NCBI RefSeq assembly: GCF_007993045.1
Contig: NZ_VOOR01000016.1
Location: 1-64,000, forward strand
DNA from: Phaeodactylibacter luteus
GTDB lineage: Bacteria > Bacteroidota > Bacteroidia > Chitinophagales > Saprospiraceae
Reading direction: 5' to 3'
Length of the DNA: 64,000 nucleotides
The notes under the pieces were generated by a model. That model worked only from the letters and a program-made list of their open reading frames with translations, did not search any database and was not told the origin of the DNA. Below, piece after piece: positions 1 through 8,510 of the stretch. The position numbers were made by a program, and so were the translations under genes. How positions within the stretch are numbered: the first letter of the stretch is position 1; every line of letters starts with the position of its first letter.

Positions 1-96
1 AGAAAAACCAGAACACCAAAACACCGGAATAAAGGATAAAGCTTCCAAGGTTAAAGTACCAACGCCAGGAAAACCATAACACCAAAAAATCCCCTC

Positions 97-2052
97 CTAC
101 CGGTTACGAATCGCTTCCAGGTAGCTCTGCAAATGATCGGTACGATTGAGGCCCAGCTTTTGACGGACCCGATAGCGGGCATTATCAATAGCCCGGACAG
201 ACTTATCAAGAAGAGCAGCTATATCTTTGGTTGTATAGCCCGACCGGATGAGCGCAGCCACCGCCTTTTCGTAGGGCGTGAGGGGCTCCTGAGCACGCTC
301 GTTGAGCCGTGCCATGAATACCGGCAGTTGCTCATTGAGCTCAGTTTCCATATCCTGGCTTTGGCGGAGGGCACGGAGACGCTCCTGCTCCACCTGAAGA
401 TGGTTGAGGAAGCGCTCCTGATCTTGCTCCACGGACGAGTTTTGTGCAAAGGCCACCGCCTCCTCAAACAATTGACGGATGTGCAATTGCTGGGTAAGGG
501 TAAAGTGCAGCTTCTCCTCTTTTTTGGACAGCTCATCCTCCAGCAATGCCATTTTTTGGGCAGCAACCTGTTTACTTTCTTCCCGAAGGGCCTTTTCCTC
601 AATAGCCAGCTTCCTGGCTTTGCGGAGATTAAACAGAAACAGGAACCCAACGCCCAGGCTCCCCAGCAACAACCCGAAAAGGGTAAAGGTAATGATCCGG
701 TTGCTGCGCAGCTCGTTCGTCCTATCGAGTAAGTCTTCCGACAAAGACACGACCTCTTTTTTCAAACTGCTGCTGCGATATTGCTCTGCAAAATCCGCAA
801 ACTGTGAATTTCGGAGGCTGTCTTGCCAAATCGCCCCCACCTGATCAGCCTCCCGAAGCCATTTATGAGCTTTTTCCCAATCGCTTTGCCGGGCAGCAAT
901 TTCACTCTTCAGGTGCAGCAGTTCATAGAGCTGCCGGGGTGTTTTACGGTCTGTATTTCGCTCCACACAGCGGTTGATCAGTTGTGTATCCAGCAAGAGC
1001 ACGCCCTGCTCCGTGAAGTAAGCCTCGAATTCCGGCAAAGCATGGATATAGCGGACATCAGGGTCTTCCGCCGCAGCAGCAGCGATTTGAGCCAGTTGCT
1101 CCCTTACCAACGGCCAGTCAGCAAACGCAACGCCTCCTTCAGCAATAATTTGCAGCGTATGACCCGTCAGCTGTCCGTCCTCATAAACATAAAGCGAGTC
1201 GAGATAGCGGTAAAACTGTGTTTTTTCTTCTCGTGCCCCTCCTATGGCAAGCAGGTTCGCATAAACCAGGGACTTCAGGTAGGGGTTTTCTGCTTCTGCC
1301 TCCAGCTCGCGAAGGATTTGCCAGGCATAGTCATAAGCCTCCATATGCTGAAGCGCTACGGCTATGTTCAGGCGGGTAATGCCCAATTGAAAAGGAGTGG
1401 CATCCGGTTCGTCTTTTAGAATTTCATAAGCCCGGCTCAGGTGCTTAAAAGCGGACTGAGCATACTGTACAGCAATGTACCCCGCTCCTAAATTAGCACG
1501 GATACGCCCTTCGGCGGAAGGGCTCAACGCTGCTGCTCCGGTAAGCGACAGGGCTTTCTTCCATACCGAAACCGCTTTATGATAGTCGCCTTTGAAATAA
1601 GGTATTTTCCCTTGTTCCATGTAAGCCCTAAACAGTAACTGCGTATCCCGGCTGCGGCCGGCCTTAACTATAGCTTCCTGATAGGCTGCTTCTGCACGGT
1701 CGAATTCCCGCAGCACTCGTGCACTATCGCCTTCTTCTAAATCGGACCAACCAGGGGAGCGATGCTCCTTATCCAGTGTAACTTGTAGCCTTGTGGAATC
1801 CGCCAACTCTTCACCGTAGTATTCCGGGCGATTAGCACAAGGGGTACCGTAGGTGGTTTGTAAAGGGAGGAACAACGTACCAAGCAATAGCAGTAAAATC
1901 ACGTAAAACCGAATGGCATGCTTATTGAGTTTCTGCCTGTTGCAGGGCAGGCTTACGTTACCTGATGTCCGCCTTTGCGAAGCCACACTTACCGGAGCAA
2001 GGCTGGAATCTGAAGATAGCTGCCCAACCCTATTATGTCTAAAAGGGCACAT
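97..2052 (-). CDS. Membrane-anchored TPR sensor with C-terminal LuxR-type HTH
   Basis: 651 residues starting at an ATG. A hydrophobic segment at about 48-67 looks like an uncleaved or late signal sequence. A helical TPR-like region (about 95-430) follows, then a second membrane segment (about 454-475), a charged coiled coil (about 478-580) and a C-terminal helix-turn-helix (about 590-651) of the LuxR/GerE type (GYTTKDIAALLDKSVRAI). This architecture is common in Bacteroidota, where a periplasmic TPR domain is thought to signal across the membrane to a DNA-binding domain. No receiver or kinase domain is present, so it is a one-component design. The unusually long N-terminus before the first hydrophobic segment leaves the exact start open. 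Its downstream side is the window edge, and the upstream 1 kb is repeats, so no partner gene can be named. Confidence 0.8.
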   Translation of the reverse strand: MCPFRHNRVGQLSSDSSLAPVSVASQRRTSGNVSLPCNRQKLNKHAIRFYVILLLLLGTLFLPLQTTYGTPCANRPEYYGEELADSTRLQVTLDKEHRSPGWSDLEEGDSARVLREFDRAEAAYQEAIVKAGRSRDTQLLFRAYMEQGKIPYFKGDYHKAVSVWKKALSLTGAAALSPSAEGRIRANLGAGYIAVQYAQSAFKHLSRAYEILKDEPDATPFQLGITRLNIAVALQHMEAYDYAWQILRELEAEAENPYLKSLVYANLLAIGGAREEKTQFYRYLDSLYVYEDGQLTGHTLQIIAEGGVAFADWPLVREQLAQIAAAAAEDPDVRYIHALPEFEAYFTEQGVLLLDTQLINRCVERNTDRKTPRQLYELLHLKSEIAARQSDWEKAHKWLREADQVGAIWQDSLRNSQFADFAEQYRSSSLKKEVVSLSEDLLDRTNELRSNRIITFTLFGLLLGSLGVGFLFLFNLRKARKLAIEEKALREESKQVAAQKMALLEDELSKKEEKLHFTLTQQLHIRQLFEEAVAFAQNSSVEQDQERFLNHLQVEQERLRALRQSQDMETELNEQLPVFMARLNERAQEPLTPYEKAVAALIRSGYTTKDIAALLDKSVRAIDNARYRVRQKLGLNRTDHLQSYLEAIRNR

Positions 2053-2237
2053 ACAAATGATGTTAGTTGGTAAATAAGGTTTAGAGCGTGCTAGGACTTT
2101 AGTAATCGGTCTGTCCCAATAGACAGCAGGACACTTTTTCGCTTATACTTCGCCCCGGAAATCCTCCCCGCTTTTGTGCGTAAAAAGCGGGACTTGGCTA
2201 AACTCCGGTTTTCGGGCCTCGGCTAATCAAAAAATTG

Positions 2238-2407
2238 CTAGTGGTCTGTCAAGGCTAAAACTAGGGGTTGCCTGCGGCGACTTTTGAGGCTACTCTTCGT
2301 TGGACAACCCCTTACGTAGCGCTGCTATGCGCGGGAACATCCGCCTTGATTTAGCCTCAAAATCCGCTCCCACTCAACCCATAAATTAACACTTGACAAA
2401 CCACTAG
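2238..2407 (+). mobile_element. R1 MITE-like element, copy 1, with CTAG target duplication
   Basis: A 162-bp core (2242-2403) with 12-bp terminal inverted repeats TGGTCTGTCAAG/TGGTTTGTCAAG, flanked on both sides by CTAG. The copy at 10572-10740 lies in the opposite orientation and differs at only two positions by my alignment. The related R3 copy at 6201-6526 has a single uninterrupted CTAG (6335-6338) at the equivalent place, so this looks like a real insertion with a 4-bp duplication. No ORF long enough for a transposase. A YTAR-type target suggests mobilisation in trans by an IS5-like transposase, which is inference. Confidence 0.85.
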
Positions 2408-2557
2408 TGCCTTAAGTCATAAATATCTGATACTTAAGTTGAAGTTGTTTTCCGACTAATCAAGGCGAAGGTTCGCGACTTTAGCCCGAGGTTCTTCAAC
2501 GAAGAGTAGGCGGAAAAGAACGAAACTTGGGGTGTCAAGGATTTATGGCTTGAGGCA
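2408..2557 (+). repeat. R2 inverted-repeat element, copy 1
   Basis: About 150 bp bounded by inverted ends TGCCTTAAGTCATAAAT and (reversed) TGCCTCAAGCCATAAAT, with CTAG on the left and CTAA on the right. A second copy is at 6339-6487. Its centre shares the blocks CTAATCAAGGCG and AACGAAGAGTAG with R1 read in reverse, so R1 and R2 look like relatives with different ends. Confidence 0.7.
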
Positions 2558-2596
2558 CTAATTTTCGGCTAGAAGACCAAAATCCCAACACGCTCT

Positions 2597-2836
2597 TATA
2601 GTCCGCCAACCCAAGATTTGTGATTTTTGACTGGCTCTTTTTCCATCTCGCTGCGCCTGCTTGCGCACCGCAGACAAGTTCAAAAGCTTCGCCGACTGCA
2701 TCGTGGAACCTCTTATCCCCACGCTTCGTGGAGGCGTCGCCTACGTTTTTCGCCTTGCGAGCCGAAAAAATAGCTGCACCATAATTTCACACCACGCAGT
2801 AGACGCGGAGCGAAACCTTAAGTTGTTGGACTATGA
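2597..2836 (+). repeat. R4 inverted-repeat element, copy 1
   Basis: A 240-bp element with inverted ends TTATAGTCCGCCAA and (reversed) TCATAGTCCAACAA. It abuts R3. A full-length homologous copy lies in the opposite orientation at 22501-22717. The interior holds short GC-rich palindromic blocks. A 64-codon open frame inside it is not conserved in the other copy and is taken as chance. Confidence 0.7.
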
Positions 2837-3018
2837 AGGTGTACCTGCCGGTTAATCGTAAAAGTATACTAAAGTAGTAGGACAGAGAAAATATCCTAAA
2901 CGGAGTTTGCAACTTTTTACTTGACCCTCACATTCCCAACCGGTTACAGCGGGCCCCGGCATATCTGAAGATCAACGATGTATGCCACAAGAACGGATAC
3001 CCCTACCCTGCCAGCGTG

Positions 3019-4107
3019 CTACCGGCTACCCTTCGGCCGGATCGCCAAACGCAAAGAAATGATATGCGAATAAGTGCTCTCCTCACTGCCCAAGTCCGTA
3101 TAGGCGTAATCCACCACAAACTTGGATATGCGGAAGCCCACGCCCAAGCTGGGGCGCATCCGCAGCTGTTCGCTGCCTTCAAAATCGGTGAACTGCTGGA
3201 ATTGGCTAACGCCAGCACGCAGGAAGAGAAAGTTTTTGTAATCGGCCTCTACCCCTCCGGCCAGGTCCATGCTGACGGGGTCGGCTGAAACCAGGGTATT
3301 GCGCTGCCCATCCGTGGTCAGGATGAAGTTCACCTCTGGCGTTAAGCCGATATTTTTTACAGCAAAGCGGCGCGCAGCCCCTAGTACCACTTGCGGGCGG
3401 GTAATCTCTACGCTATTGATGGGCACCTCGTTGTTGGTCAGGGCCAGAGTCTCTTTCTCCGCTTCGGTAAAGCTGAACGACCAGGCGTTGAAAGTAGAGG
3501 TGATGTCCTTTGCAACCAGGCCAAAGCTCCAACCTTTGATATGGTACTGCAGCCCGGCATCTAGCCCGAAGCCCCATGAATTGGCAAAAGGGCCGATCCG
3601 GCGGTGGATGACCTTGACGCTGCCGCCTGCCAGGAGCTCCCCTTTTTTCACCTTCAATGGCTTGGCATAGCTGACCAGGAAAGCGTAGTCGGCAGCTGAG
3701 AACTCCGTGACTTGATCGAAGTTGACGGTGCCATCGCTGTTGTAGAGGGATAAGGTATTCGGGATGCCATCTATGCCAAAACGCACCAGGGAAAAGCCCA
3801 GACGGGCACCATTGCCTAGCGGTGGGGTAAAGCCCAAATAGTCAAATTTGGAAACCCCGGCAAACCACTCAGCGTGCATCGCACCAAGCTGCAGCCCCTC
3901 AGCAGTATCAATTTGGGCCAGCCCTGCAGGGTTCCACAGCCCAGCAGTGACATCGCCTACGGTGGCGGCCACGGCAGTGCCCATGCCGTGTGCCCTTGCA
4001 CCTACACCTATGGTCAAAAACTCGTTGCTGTATTTCTGAGCCTTGCCGGCTATGCTCGCACCAAGCACCATCAGTACAGCCCACAGCAAGCGTAATCGTC
4101 CAAACAT
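3019..4107 (-). CDS. PorV/PorQ-family outer-membrane beta-barrel protein
   Basis: 362 residues from the ATG at 4107, preceded by AAAGGAATTT. An upstream in-frame start is possible, but this one gives a clean signal peptide (about 1-23, ending GKAQ). The mature N-terminus carries the family hallmark: FLTIGVGARAHGMG, then GDVTAGLWNPAGLA. This pattern is typical of PorV/PorQ-like proteins, outer-membrane barrels of which some shuttle cargo in the T9SS. The rest has alternating beta-strand character and ends in a short final strand. It lies just downstream of, and co-oriented with, a T9SS cargo gene (4242-5957), which would fit but does not prove a secretion role. Which paralogue it is cannot be decided by eye. 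Confidence 0.8.
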   Translation of the reverse strand: MFGRLRLLWAVLMVLGASIAGKAQKYSNEFLTIGVGARAHGMGTAVAATVGDVTAGLWNPAGLAQIDTAEGLQLGAMHAEWFAGVSKFDYLGFTPPLGNGARLGFSLVRFGIDGIPNTLSLYNSDGTVNFDQVTEFSAADYAFLVSYAKPLKVKKGELLAGGSVKVIHRRIGPFANSWGFGLDAGLQYHIKGWSFGLVAKDITSTFNAWSFSFTEAEKETLALTNNEVPINSVEITRPQVVLGAARRFAVKNIGLTPEVNFILTTDGQRNTLVSADPVSMDLAGGVEADYKNFLFLRAGVSQFQQFTDFEGSEQLRMRPSLGVGFRISKFVVDYAYTDLGSEESTYSHIISLRLAIRPKGSR

Positions 4108-4241
4108 AAATTCCTTTTTTTCCGCAGCCGCATGAGGCTCACGCCGCCGCTGTTCAGGTTTGATAACGCAAGTATACGGCTTTCCGTATTCCCTGCCCAT
4201 TTCCTAACACCTGCAGCAGTCATTCTCGCTCTTCTGTCTGC

Positions 4242-5957
4242 CTACTGACGCACCACGGGGAAGGCCTGCCCAGCAAGCGCCCCACTGCCCTGCAAGTAGT
4301 ACAGCCCAGGGGAAAGCGCCCGCATATCAATTGGCCAGCTGTTCCATCCGGCTTGTACGCCCACCTCTTTTTCCCAAACCACCTGCCCCCTGATATCCAA
4401 CAGGGACAGCTGCCCACGCCCTGCCTGATGCGAACGGCACCGCAACTGCAAAGTGCCCGAAACGGGGTTGGGGAAAACCGCCCCTTCTAGGCGAGCCGTA
4501 TCTTCCTCGGGCGCAGCGGTCACAAAGCCGCTCGTTTCTGTGAAACGGTAAGATTGATCTGCAGCCAGGCCTTCATAGGCTTCTACCTCGCCCGAAGGCC
4601 AAAAAATTTCCAACCGGTCTATGACAGCTGCCGCCCCTAGCCCAAAGTGGAGCGCAAAACTATTTTGGGAAGCATAGCCCGAGCCTGCACAGACCTCATC
4701 CATCTGACGGTGCCCGCCTGCCTCCACTACCACCCGTGCACCTATTGCAGAGCGGTTGCTGAGCGTGCCCTCCAATTGCACCTTGACGAAATGATTGTTG
4801 CCTTGTGCCATATTCAGCAAAAGCTGATTGCCATCGTTTGACCCGGCATTGGCCAGCACCAGGTCTGGGAAACCGTCTGCATTCACATCCCCTGCTGCAA
4901 CGCCATACCCCGCTAGCGGGCTTTCCACAGGGCTTCCAGCACCCACTGCCTCAAAAGTGCCCCCACCAGTATTCCGGTAAAGCACATTGTAAAAGGGAGC
5001 AAAATAATAGTCGTTGACCGCGTACAGGTCCGTCCAGCCGTCGTTGTCGTAATCAAGGAATACGGTGCCCCAGCCCATGCCTAAATCGCCTACCCCCGCT
5101 TGGGCGGTAGCCAGGGAGAAGGTGCCGTCCCCATCATTGAGCAAAAGCTCATTGCTGTAAAGGTTGGTAATGTAAAGGTCAAAATAGCCGTCGTTGTTGA
5201 CATCGGCAAAGTCTACGCCCATGCCCTGAGCAGCAATATTGGCCCCAGAATAGGCAGAGGTGTTCTCAAAATGGCCGCTCCCGTCGTTACGGTACAAAAT
5301 ATTGGGCTGATTGGCATCATGCGTAAGGTAGAGGTCAAGATCGCCATCGTTGTCGTAGTCAAAAAACAAGGAGCCCATCGCTACGCCATAATCCTGAGCA
5401 TTGGCTTGCTCGACTATATTGGTAAAGGTACCGTCCGCGTTGTTGTGGTAAAGGAAATTGGGAGCGTTCATATTGGCCACGTAAAGATCAACCCAACCAT
5501 CGCGGTCCACATCCCCAAAGAGCACTGCCCGGGTGCGGAAACCGCTATTGACCCCAGCCACAGCGCTGATATCCGTGAAAGTGCCGTCACCATTATTCCG
5601 GTAAAGGATGTTGTCCTCGTCTCGGTTGCCCAGGTAGAGGTCGAGGTCGCCGTCGTTGTCTATGTCCGCAAAAGTGCTCACGGTCGTAGTGCCGGCATGA
5701 GCTACCCCGGCAGCCTGCGCCACCTCTTCAAACCTGCCCTGCCCTACTGCCCGGTAGAGCAGGTTGGGGGCATTGTGGCGGGAGATGTAAATATCCTCTC
5801 CCCCGTCCCCGTCAAAATCCCCGAAAGCCACGCCATAGTTCCGCCCAGGGTGGCCTATGCCGGCAGCAGTGGAGCCATCTGAGAATGGGGGCTGTGCAGA
5901 AAGGCTAGATGCTGGCCACAAGGCGAGCAGCAATAGCTTAGCGCAAAATTGCTTCAT
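4242..5957 (-). CDS. Secreted FG-GAP/VCBS repeat protein with ASPIC/UnbV domain and T9SS tail (CRTAC1-like)
   Basis: 571 residues from the ATG at 5957; codons upstream of it run into repeat R5 and are not plausible. A signal peptide covers about 1-21. At least seven FG-GAP/VCBS-type repeats follow, each with a DxDxDG-type calcium loop (for example DIDNDGDLDLYLGN), likely forming a beta-propeller. Next comes an ASPIC/UnbV domain (about 385-475, GARVVVEAGG ... WPSGEVE). The C-terminal 75 residues form a type A T9SS sorting domain (VFPNPVSGTLQL). The protein is expected on the surface or outside the cell. The binding partner is unknown. Confidence 0.9.
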   Translation of the reverse strand: MKQFCAKLLLLALWPASSLSAQPPFSDGSTAAGIGHPGRNYGVAFGDFDGDGGEDIYISRHNAPNLLYRAVGQGRFEEVAQAAGVAHAGTTTVSTFADIDNDGDLDLYLGNRDEDNILYRNNGDGTFTDISAVAGVNSGFRTRAVLFGDVDRDGWVDLYVANMNAPNFLYHNNADGTFTNIVEQANAQDYGVAMGSLFFDYDNDGDLDLYLTHDANQPNILYRNDGSGHFENTSAYSGANIAAQGMGVDFADVNNDGYFDLYITNLYSNELLLNDGDGTFSLATAQAGVGDLGMGWGTVFLDYDNDGWTDLYAVNDYYFAPFYNVLYRNTGGGTFEAVGAGSPVESPLAGYGVAAGDVNADGFPDLVLANAGSNDGNQLLLNMAQGNNHFVKVQLEGTLSNRSAIGARVVVEAGGHRQMDEVCAGSGYASQNSFALHFGLGAAAVIDRLEIFWPSGEVEAYEGLAADQSYRFTETSGFVTAAPEEDTARLEGAVFPNPVSGTLQLRCRSHQAGRGQLSLLDIRGQVVWEKEVGVQAGWNSWPIDMRALSPGLYYLQGSGALAGQAFPVVRQ

Positions 5958-6035
5958 TGTGCCTACTTGTTTTGTGCCTTTAAAAATACGAAGTTCTGTG
6001 CTCATCCGGCTGCCGGCTGCCAGCAAGTTTTTTAT

Positions 6036-6136
6036 GGGCCTCCCCCTGCCTAACGGCACGGGGCCGCTATGCTACGGGGCTCGCTCCTCGCTCGGCCCTA
6101 CCGGGCTTGCACCCCTCCGCAGCGCTAGTCCGATGC
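6036..6136 (+). repeat. R5 GC-rich structured repeat, copy a
   Basis: Carries the family core (GCTATGCTACGGGGCTCGCT), an upstream hairpin TGCC-TAAC-GGCA and a downstream hairpin GGCCC-TACC-GGGCT. It ends with CCCCTCCGCAGCGCTAGTCC. It lies 79 bp upstream of the start at 5957. Confidence 0.8.
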
Positions 6137-6200
6137 TGCCGCCGAAAAAGCATTTCAAAGTTATAGGGCTCAAGGCCAAAACAAGATGAGGGGCGCTTCG

Positions 6201-6526
6201 AGCGTGTTGGGACTTTAGCAATCGGTCTGTCCCGCTAGACAGCGGGACACTTTTTCGCTTATACTTTACCCCGAAACTTTGGCTAAATTCCGGTTTTCGG
6301 GCCTCGTCTAATCAAAAATCTGATACTTAAATTGCTAGTGCCTCAAGTCATAAATCGTTGAAGTTATCTTCCGGCTAATCAAGGCGAAGGTTCGCGACTT
6401 TAGCCCGAGCTAAAGGAGCGGTTCTTTAACGAAGAGTAGGCGGAAAAGAACGAAACTTGGGGTGGCAAGGATTTATGGCTTCAGGCATTAGTTCTCGACT
6501 AGAAGACCAAAATCCCAATACGCGCT
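6201..6526 (+). repeat. R3 element, copy 2 (contains R2, lacks R1)
   Basis: Left end AGCGTGTTGGGACTTTAG and right end (reversed) AGCGCGTATTGGGATTTTGG are inverted repeats. Homologous to 2083-2596 without the R1 insertion. Contains a hairpin GTCCCGCT-AGAC-AGCGGGAC. Its right end touches the stop codon of the lipoprotein gene at 6526. With R5a it fills the 568-base spacer 5958-6525. Confidence 0.75.
6339..6487 (+). repeat. R2 inverted-repeat element, copy 2
   Basis: 149 bp with ends TGCCTCAAGTCATAAATC and (reversed) TGCCTGAAGCCATAAATC, flanked by CTAG on the left and TTAG on the right. It holds the uninterrupted CTAG (6335-6338) at the position where R1 sits in the 2.2 kb copy. Confidence 0.7.
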
Positions 6527-7017
6527 TAGTTGGCATATTTGCTGATCTGCCGGCTGATGCCGAGGTAGTCGTCGTCGGCTTTCCCATCGCCGTCCCAATC
6601 TAGCTGTGCCCTGAATTCTGCCAAGCCATTGCCGGGCAGGGAGACCACGTATTGGTAGGTCGTATTTTCTTCGATCATCATGAGCGTATCGCTGAAGGTG
6701 TTCCATATCCCTCGCGTAGTGCTCAGTTCTTCATTGGTCAGGCTTGTATATACCTGCCGATATTTGTTGTCGGCCTCATAAAACGTTTTGACCGGCAGGA
6801 CGCCCAGTTTTTGCACCCATAGCTCTTCGGGCACATCAAAGACATAGGAGGAGTCAGTATCCATAGCGGAGTTCACCTTTACATTGATCGAAACGGCTTC
6901 CCAAGTGCCGGGGAGGACTTCCTTTAGCGGCGGCTGCTCTTTTTCTTGTGGGGCTGCGGGCTGGCAGGCGGTCAAAAATAGGCCGGTGGCGGCCAGGAAC
7001 AATAGGATAGTCCTCAT
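6526..7017 (-). CDS. Lipoprotein, lipocalin-like, function unknown
   Basis: 163 residues from the ATG at 7017. It has a lipoprotein signal (about 1-19) with lipobox LTAC. The mature part opens with a Pro-rich linker and LPGTWEAVSINV, which resembles the first strand of the lipocalin-like lipoproteins common in Bacteroidota. Later come alternating strands and an Asp-rich DWDGDGKADDD stretch near the C-terminus that could bind calcium. No catalytic motif is visible. The stop codon lies at the end of the R3 repeat, so the last residues may have been altered by that insertion. Assignment beyond 'envelope lipoprotein' would be a guess. Confidence 0.75.
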   Translation of the reverse strand: MRTILLFLAATGLFLTACQPAAPQEKEQPPLKEVLPGTWEAVSINVKVNSAMDTDSSYVFDVPEELWVQKLGVLPVKTFYEADNKYRQVYTSLTNEELSTTRGIWNTFSDTLMMIEENTTYQYVVSLPGNGLAEFRAQLDWDGDGKADDDYLGISRQISKYAN

Positions 7018-7158
7018 TTTATAAGGTATTGATGATGCAATAGCCCGCAAATTTAGAGCTTGTCCAAGTTAATTTGCTAAGCGGGCCTCAGTTATTTTAT
7101 GGCAGGTTGGGCTAGGTGGGGGAGCGCTCAGCGGCGCAAAGGCACGGTGATGGCAGAG

Positions 7159-7190
7159 AGCTGATGGGCGCGGCAGTGCGCCCATCAGCT
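7159..7190. other. Perfect 12-bp hairpin
   Basis: AGCTGATGGGCG, loop of 8, CGCCCATCAGCT. It lies about 180 bp downstream of the cupin stop codon on that gene's transcript. No T-run on either strand, so it is not a typical terminator. It could stabilise a 3' end or be a remnant of a palindromic repeat. Confidence 0.45.
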
Positions 7191-7239
7191 GTGCGTAGGC
7201 CAAAGAATGGCAAGTTATCCGCTGTTTTATCATGGGGTT

Positions 7240-7338
7240 GGACTAGCGCTGCGCAGGGGTGGCAAGCCCGTCAGGGCCGAGCGGATAGCGAGCCCCGGAG
7301 CATAGCGACCCTTGCCGCGTCAGGCAAGGGGAGGCCCC
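7240..7338 (-). repeat. R5 GC-rich structured repeat, copy b
   Basis: Reverse-oriented copy. In the family orientation its first hairpin is CCTTGCC...GGCAAGG, where other copies have CCCTGCC...GGCAGGG. This is a compensatory pair of changes that keeps the stem. The remainder of spacer 7018-7367 holds only the hairpin at 7159. Confidence 0.8.
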
Positions 7339-7367
7339 AAAAACAACAGGTTTTATGGCTTTTACGG

Positions 7368-8273
7368 TTAAGCAGTGGCCAGTTCTTCCTGTTTTCTGGG
7401 CGGGGATTTCTGGATAGCCCGGTTGGCTCTTCTAAAGGTTTCCGCTTTTTTCCATGCGAACCAACGCTTGCCAAAGAGGTAGCGGAGGGCTTCATCGAGG
7501 TGCGTGATGAGCCCGACGTTCAGCAGGCCCCGCAGGTAGCGTTGGGTGTGTGGGCTCCAAGAGCGGAGCGCCATAGCGAAGCCGCCTTCGAGGTAAACGA
7601 TATGGTGCCAATAACCGGAGGGGATGAAGAGGGTATCCCCGTTGTTGATTTCGGTCTCGTAGCCTTTCACATGGTGGAGGCCAGGGTAGGTCTCATAGTC
7701 TGGGTGTTCTACATCGACCGAACTGTGCACGCCGAAGGGGTAGCGATAGAGCAGGTCGGAGTAGCTGGGGTCGAACAAGATAACGCGCTTGGCGCCGTGG
7801 AACTGGGTGAGGAAGACATTGGCCATGTCCATGTCCTGATGAATGCGCACCACAGAGTCTTTTCCTCCAAAGAAAGTGAACCTGAAGTTTTTGTTCCAGT
7901 TTTTGACGATGTCCGGGAAGACGACGTCCTTTTTCAGCTCCGGGCGGTGCTTGAATAGGTTGAAGAGGAAGATGCGCTTGTTGGTCGGTTCCCGTTCGAT
8001 AAGGTCCAGGTATTCTCCAAACTTCATGTGGAGGTCGGGAGATTTGAAGGAGCGGTCTTCTTTGCCGGGGATGTCATCGAAGATGCCGACCTGTAGCTCT
8101 CCCATTTCCTTGCGGAAAAAATCCATGGACCATTTGTGGTAAGCGGCGGACCCTTTGAGCAGCCCTTCGATGACCACTGGGCGGTTGGGAAGGAGGAACT
8201 CCTGCTCGAAACGTTCGCGGGTAAGGTCTTCTGCTTTTACACGTGGGACGGGCCTGCTGTAATCTATAGGCAT
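7368..8273 (-). CDS. Cupin_8/JmjC-like Fe(II)/2-oxoglutarate-type oxygenase
   Basis: 301 residues from the ATG at 8273 (MPIDYSRPVPRV). The N-terminal half matches cupin-like (Cupin_8, JmjC-related) proteins: RPVVIEGLLKGSAAYHKW. The metal triad is visible as HQD (His145, Asp147) and a distal His in PSGYWHHIVYLEGG (about 223-224). FRFTFFGGKDS before the first His is typical of the Bacteroidota branch. Family members hydroxylate protein or RNA residues using Fe(II) and 2-oxoglutarate. The substrate here cannot be told. No signal peptide, so cytoplasmic. Divergently oriented from the pyrophosphatase gene. Confidence 0.85.
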   Translation of the reverse strand: MPIDYSRPVPRVKAEDLTRERFEQEFLLPNRPVVIEGLLKGSAAYHKWSMDFFRKEMGELQVGIFDDIPGKEDRSFKSPDLHMKFGEYLDLIEREPTNKRIFLFNLFKHRPELKKDVVFPDIVKNWNKNFRFTFFGGKDSVVRIHQDMDMANVFLTQFHGAKRVILFDPSYSDLLYRYPFGVHSSVDVEHPDYETYPGLHHVKGYETEINNGDTLFIPSGYWHHIVYLEGGFAMALRSWSPHTQRYLRGLLNVGLITHLDEALRYLFGKRWFAWKKAETFRRANRAIQKSPPRKQEELATA

Positions 8274-8467
8274 GGTTTCTAGTGTTTTGTTGAAGGTAAT
8301 AGGGCACGGGAGCGTACACATGCGTGGACAGCGTGCCCACTTTATAAAGCTATTGTATTCAGATTTTAGGTGTAACGCATGGAAGCACGGTGCAGTTCTT
8401 GTTGCTGTGCCAACTTTTTTGATTTTTAACTTTTGTTTAATGTACTTACAGGGGCAATGATAGCACG

Positions 8468-8485
8468 TAAGGCGATAACGCCTTA
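8468..8485. promoter_or_regulatory. Inverted repeat upstream of the pyrophosphatase gene
   Basis: TAAGGCG-ATAA-CGCCTTA, 7-bp perfect arms with a 4-base spacer. The right arm overlaps TAACTTTA (8484-8491), one mismatch from the Bacteroidota -7 element TAnnTTTG, 20 bp before the start at 8511. It could be an operator, but there is no supporting -33 element and no second copy. Confidence 0.3.
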
Positions 8486-8510
8486 ACTTTACCGGCCAAA
8501 AGCCCTGATT

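Larger units (their letters stand above)
2083..2596 (+). repeat. R3 element, copy 1 (composite, contains R1 and R2)
   Basis: Outer element with imperfect terminal inverted repeats: left end AGAGCGTGCTAGGACTTT, right end (reversed) AGAGCGTGTTGGGATTTT. It is homologous end to end to 6201-6526, except that this copy carries the R1 insertion at 2238-2407. No convincing coding frame. It fills most of the 966-base spacer between the LuxR-like gene and the PorV-like gene. The rest of that spacer (2837-3018) shows no recognisable feature. Confidence 0.75.

Noticed and set aside
2661-2855. 64-codon plus-strand ORF
   Set aside because: It lies inside repeat R4 and is not open in the other copy.
5100-5882. 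260-codon plus-strand ORF rich in Val and Ile
   Set aside because: It is the antisense of the repeated DxDxDG calcium loops in the FG-GAP gene; composition follows from that.
7116-7958. 280-codon plus-strand ORF
   Set aside because: It is antisense to the cupin gene, which has clear motifs, and its start runs through repeat R5.
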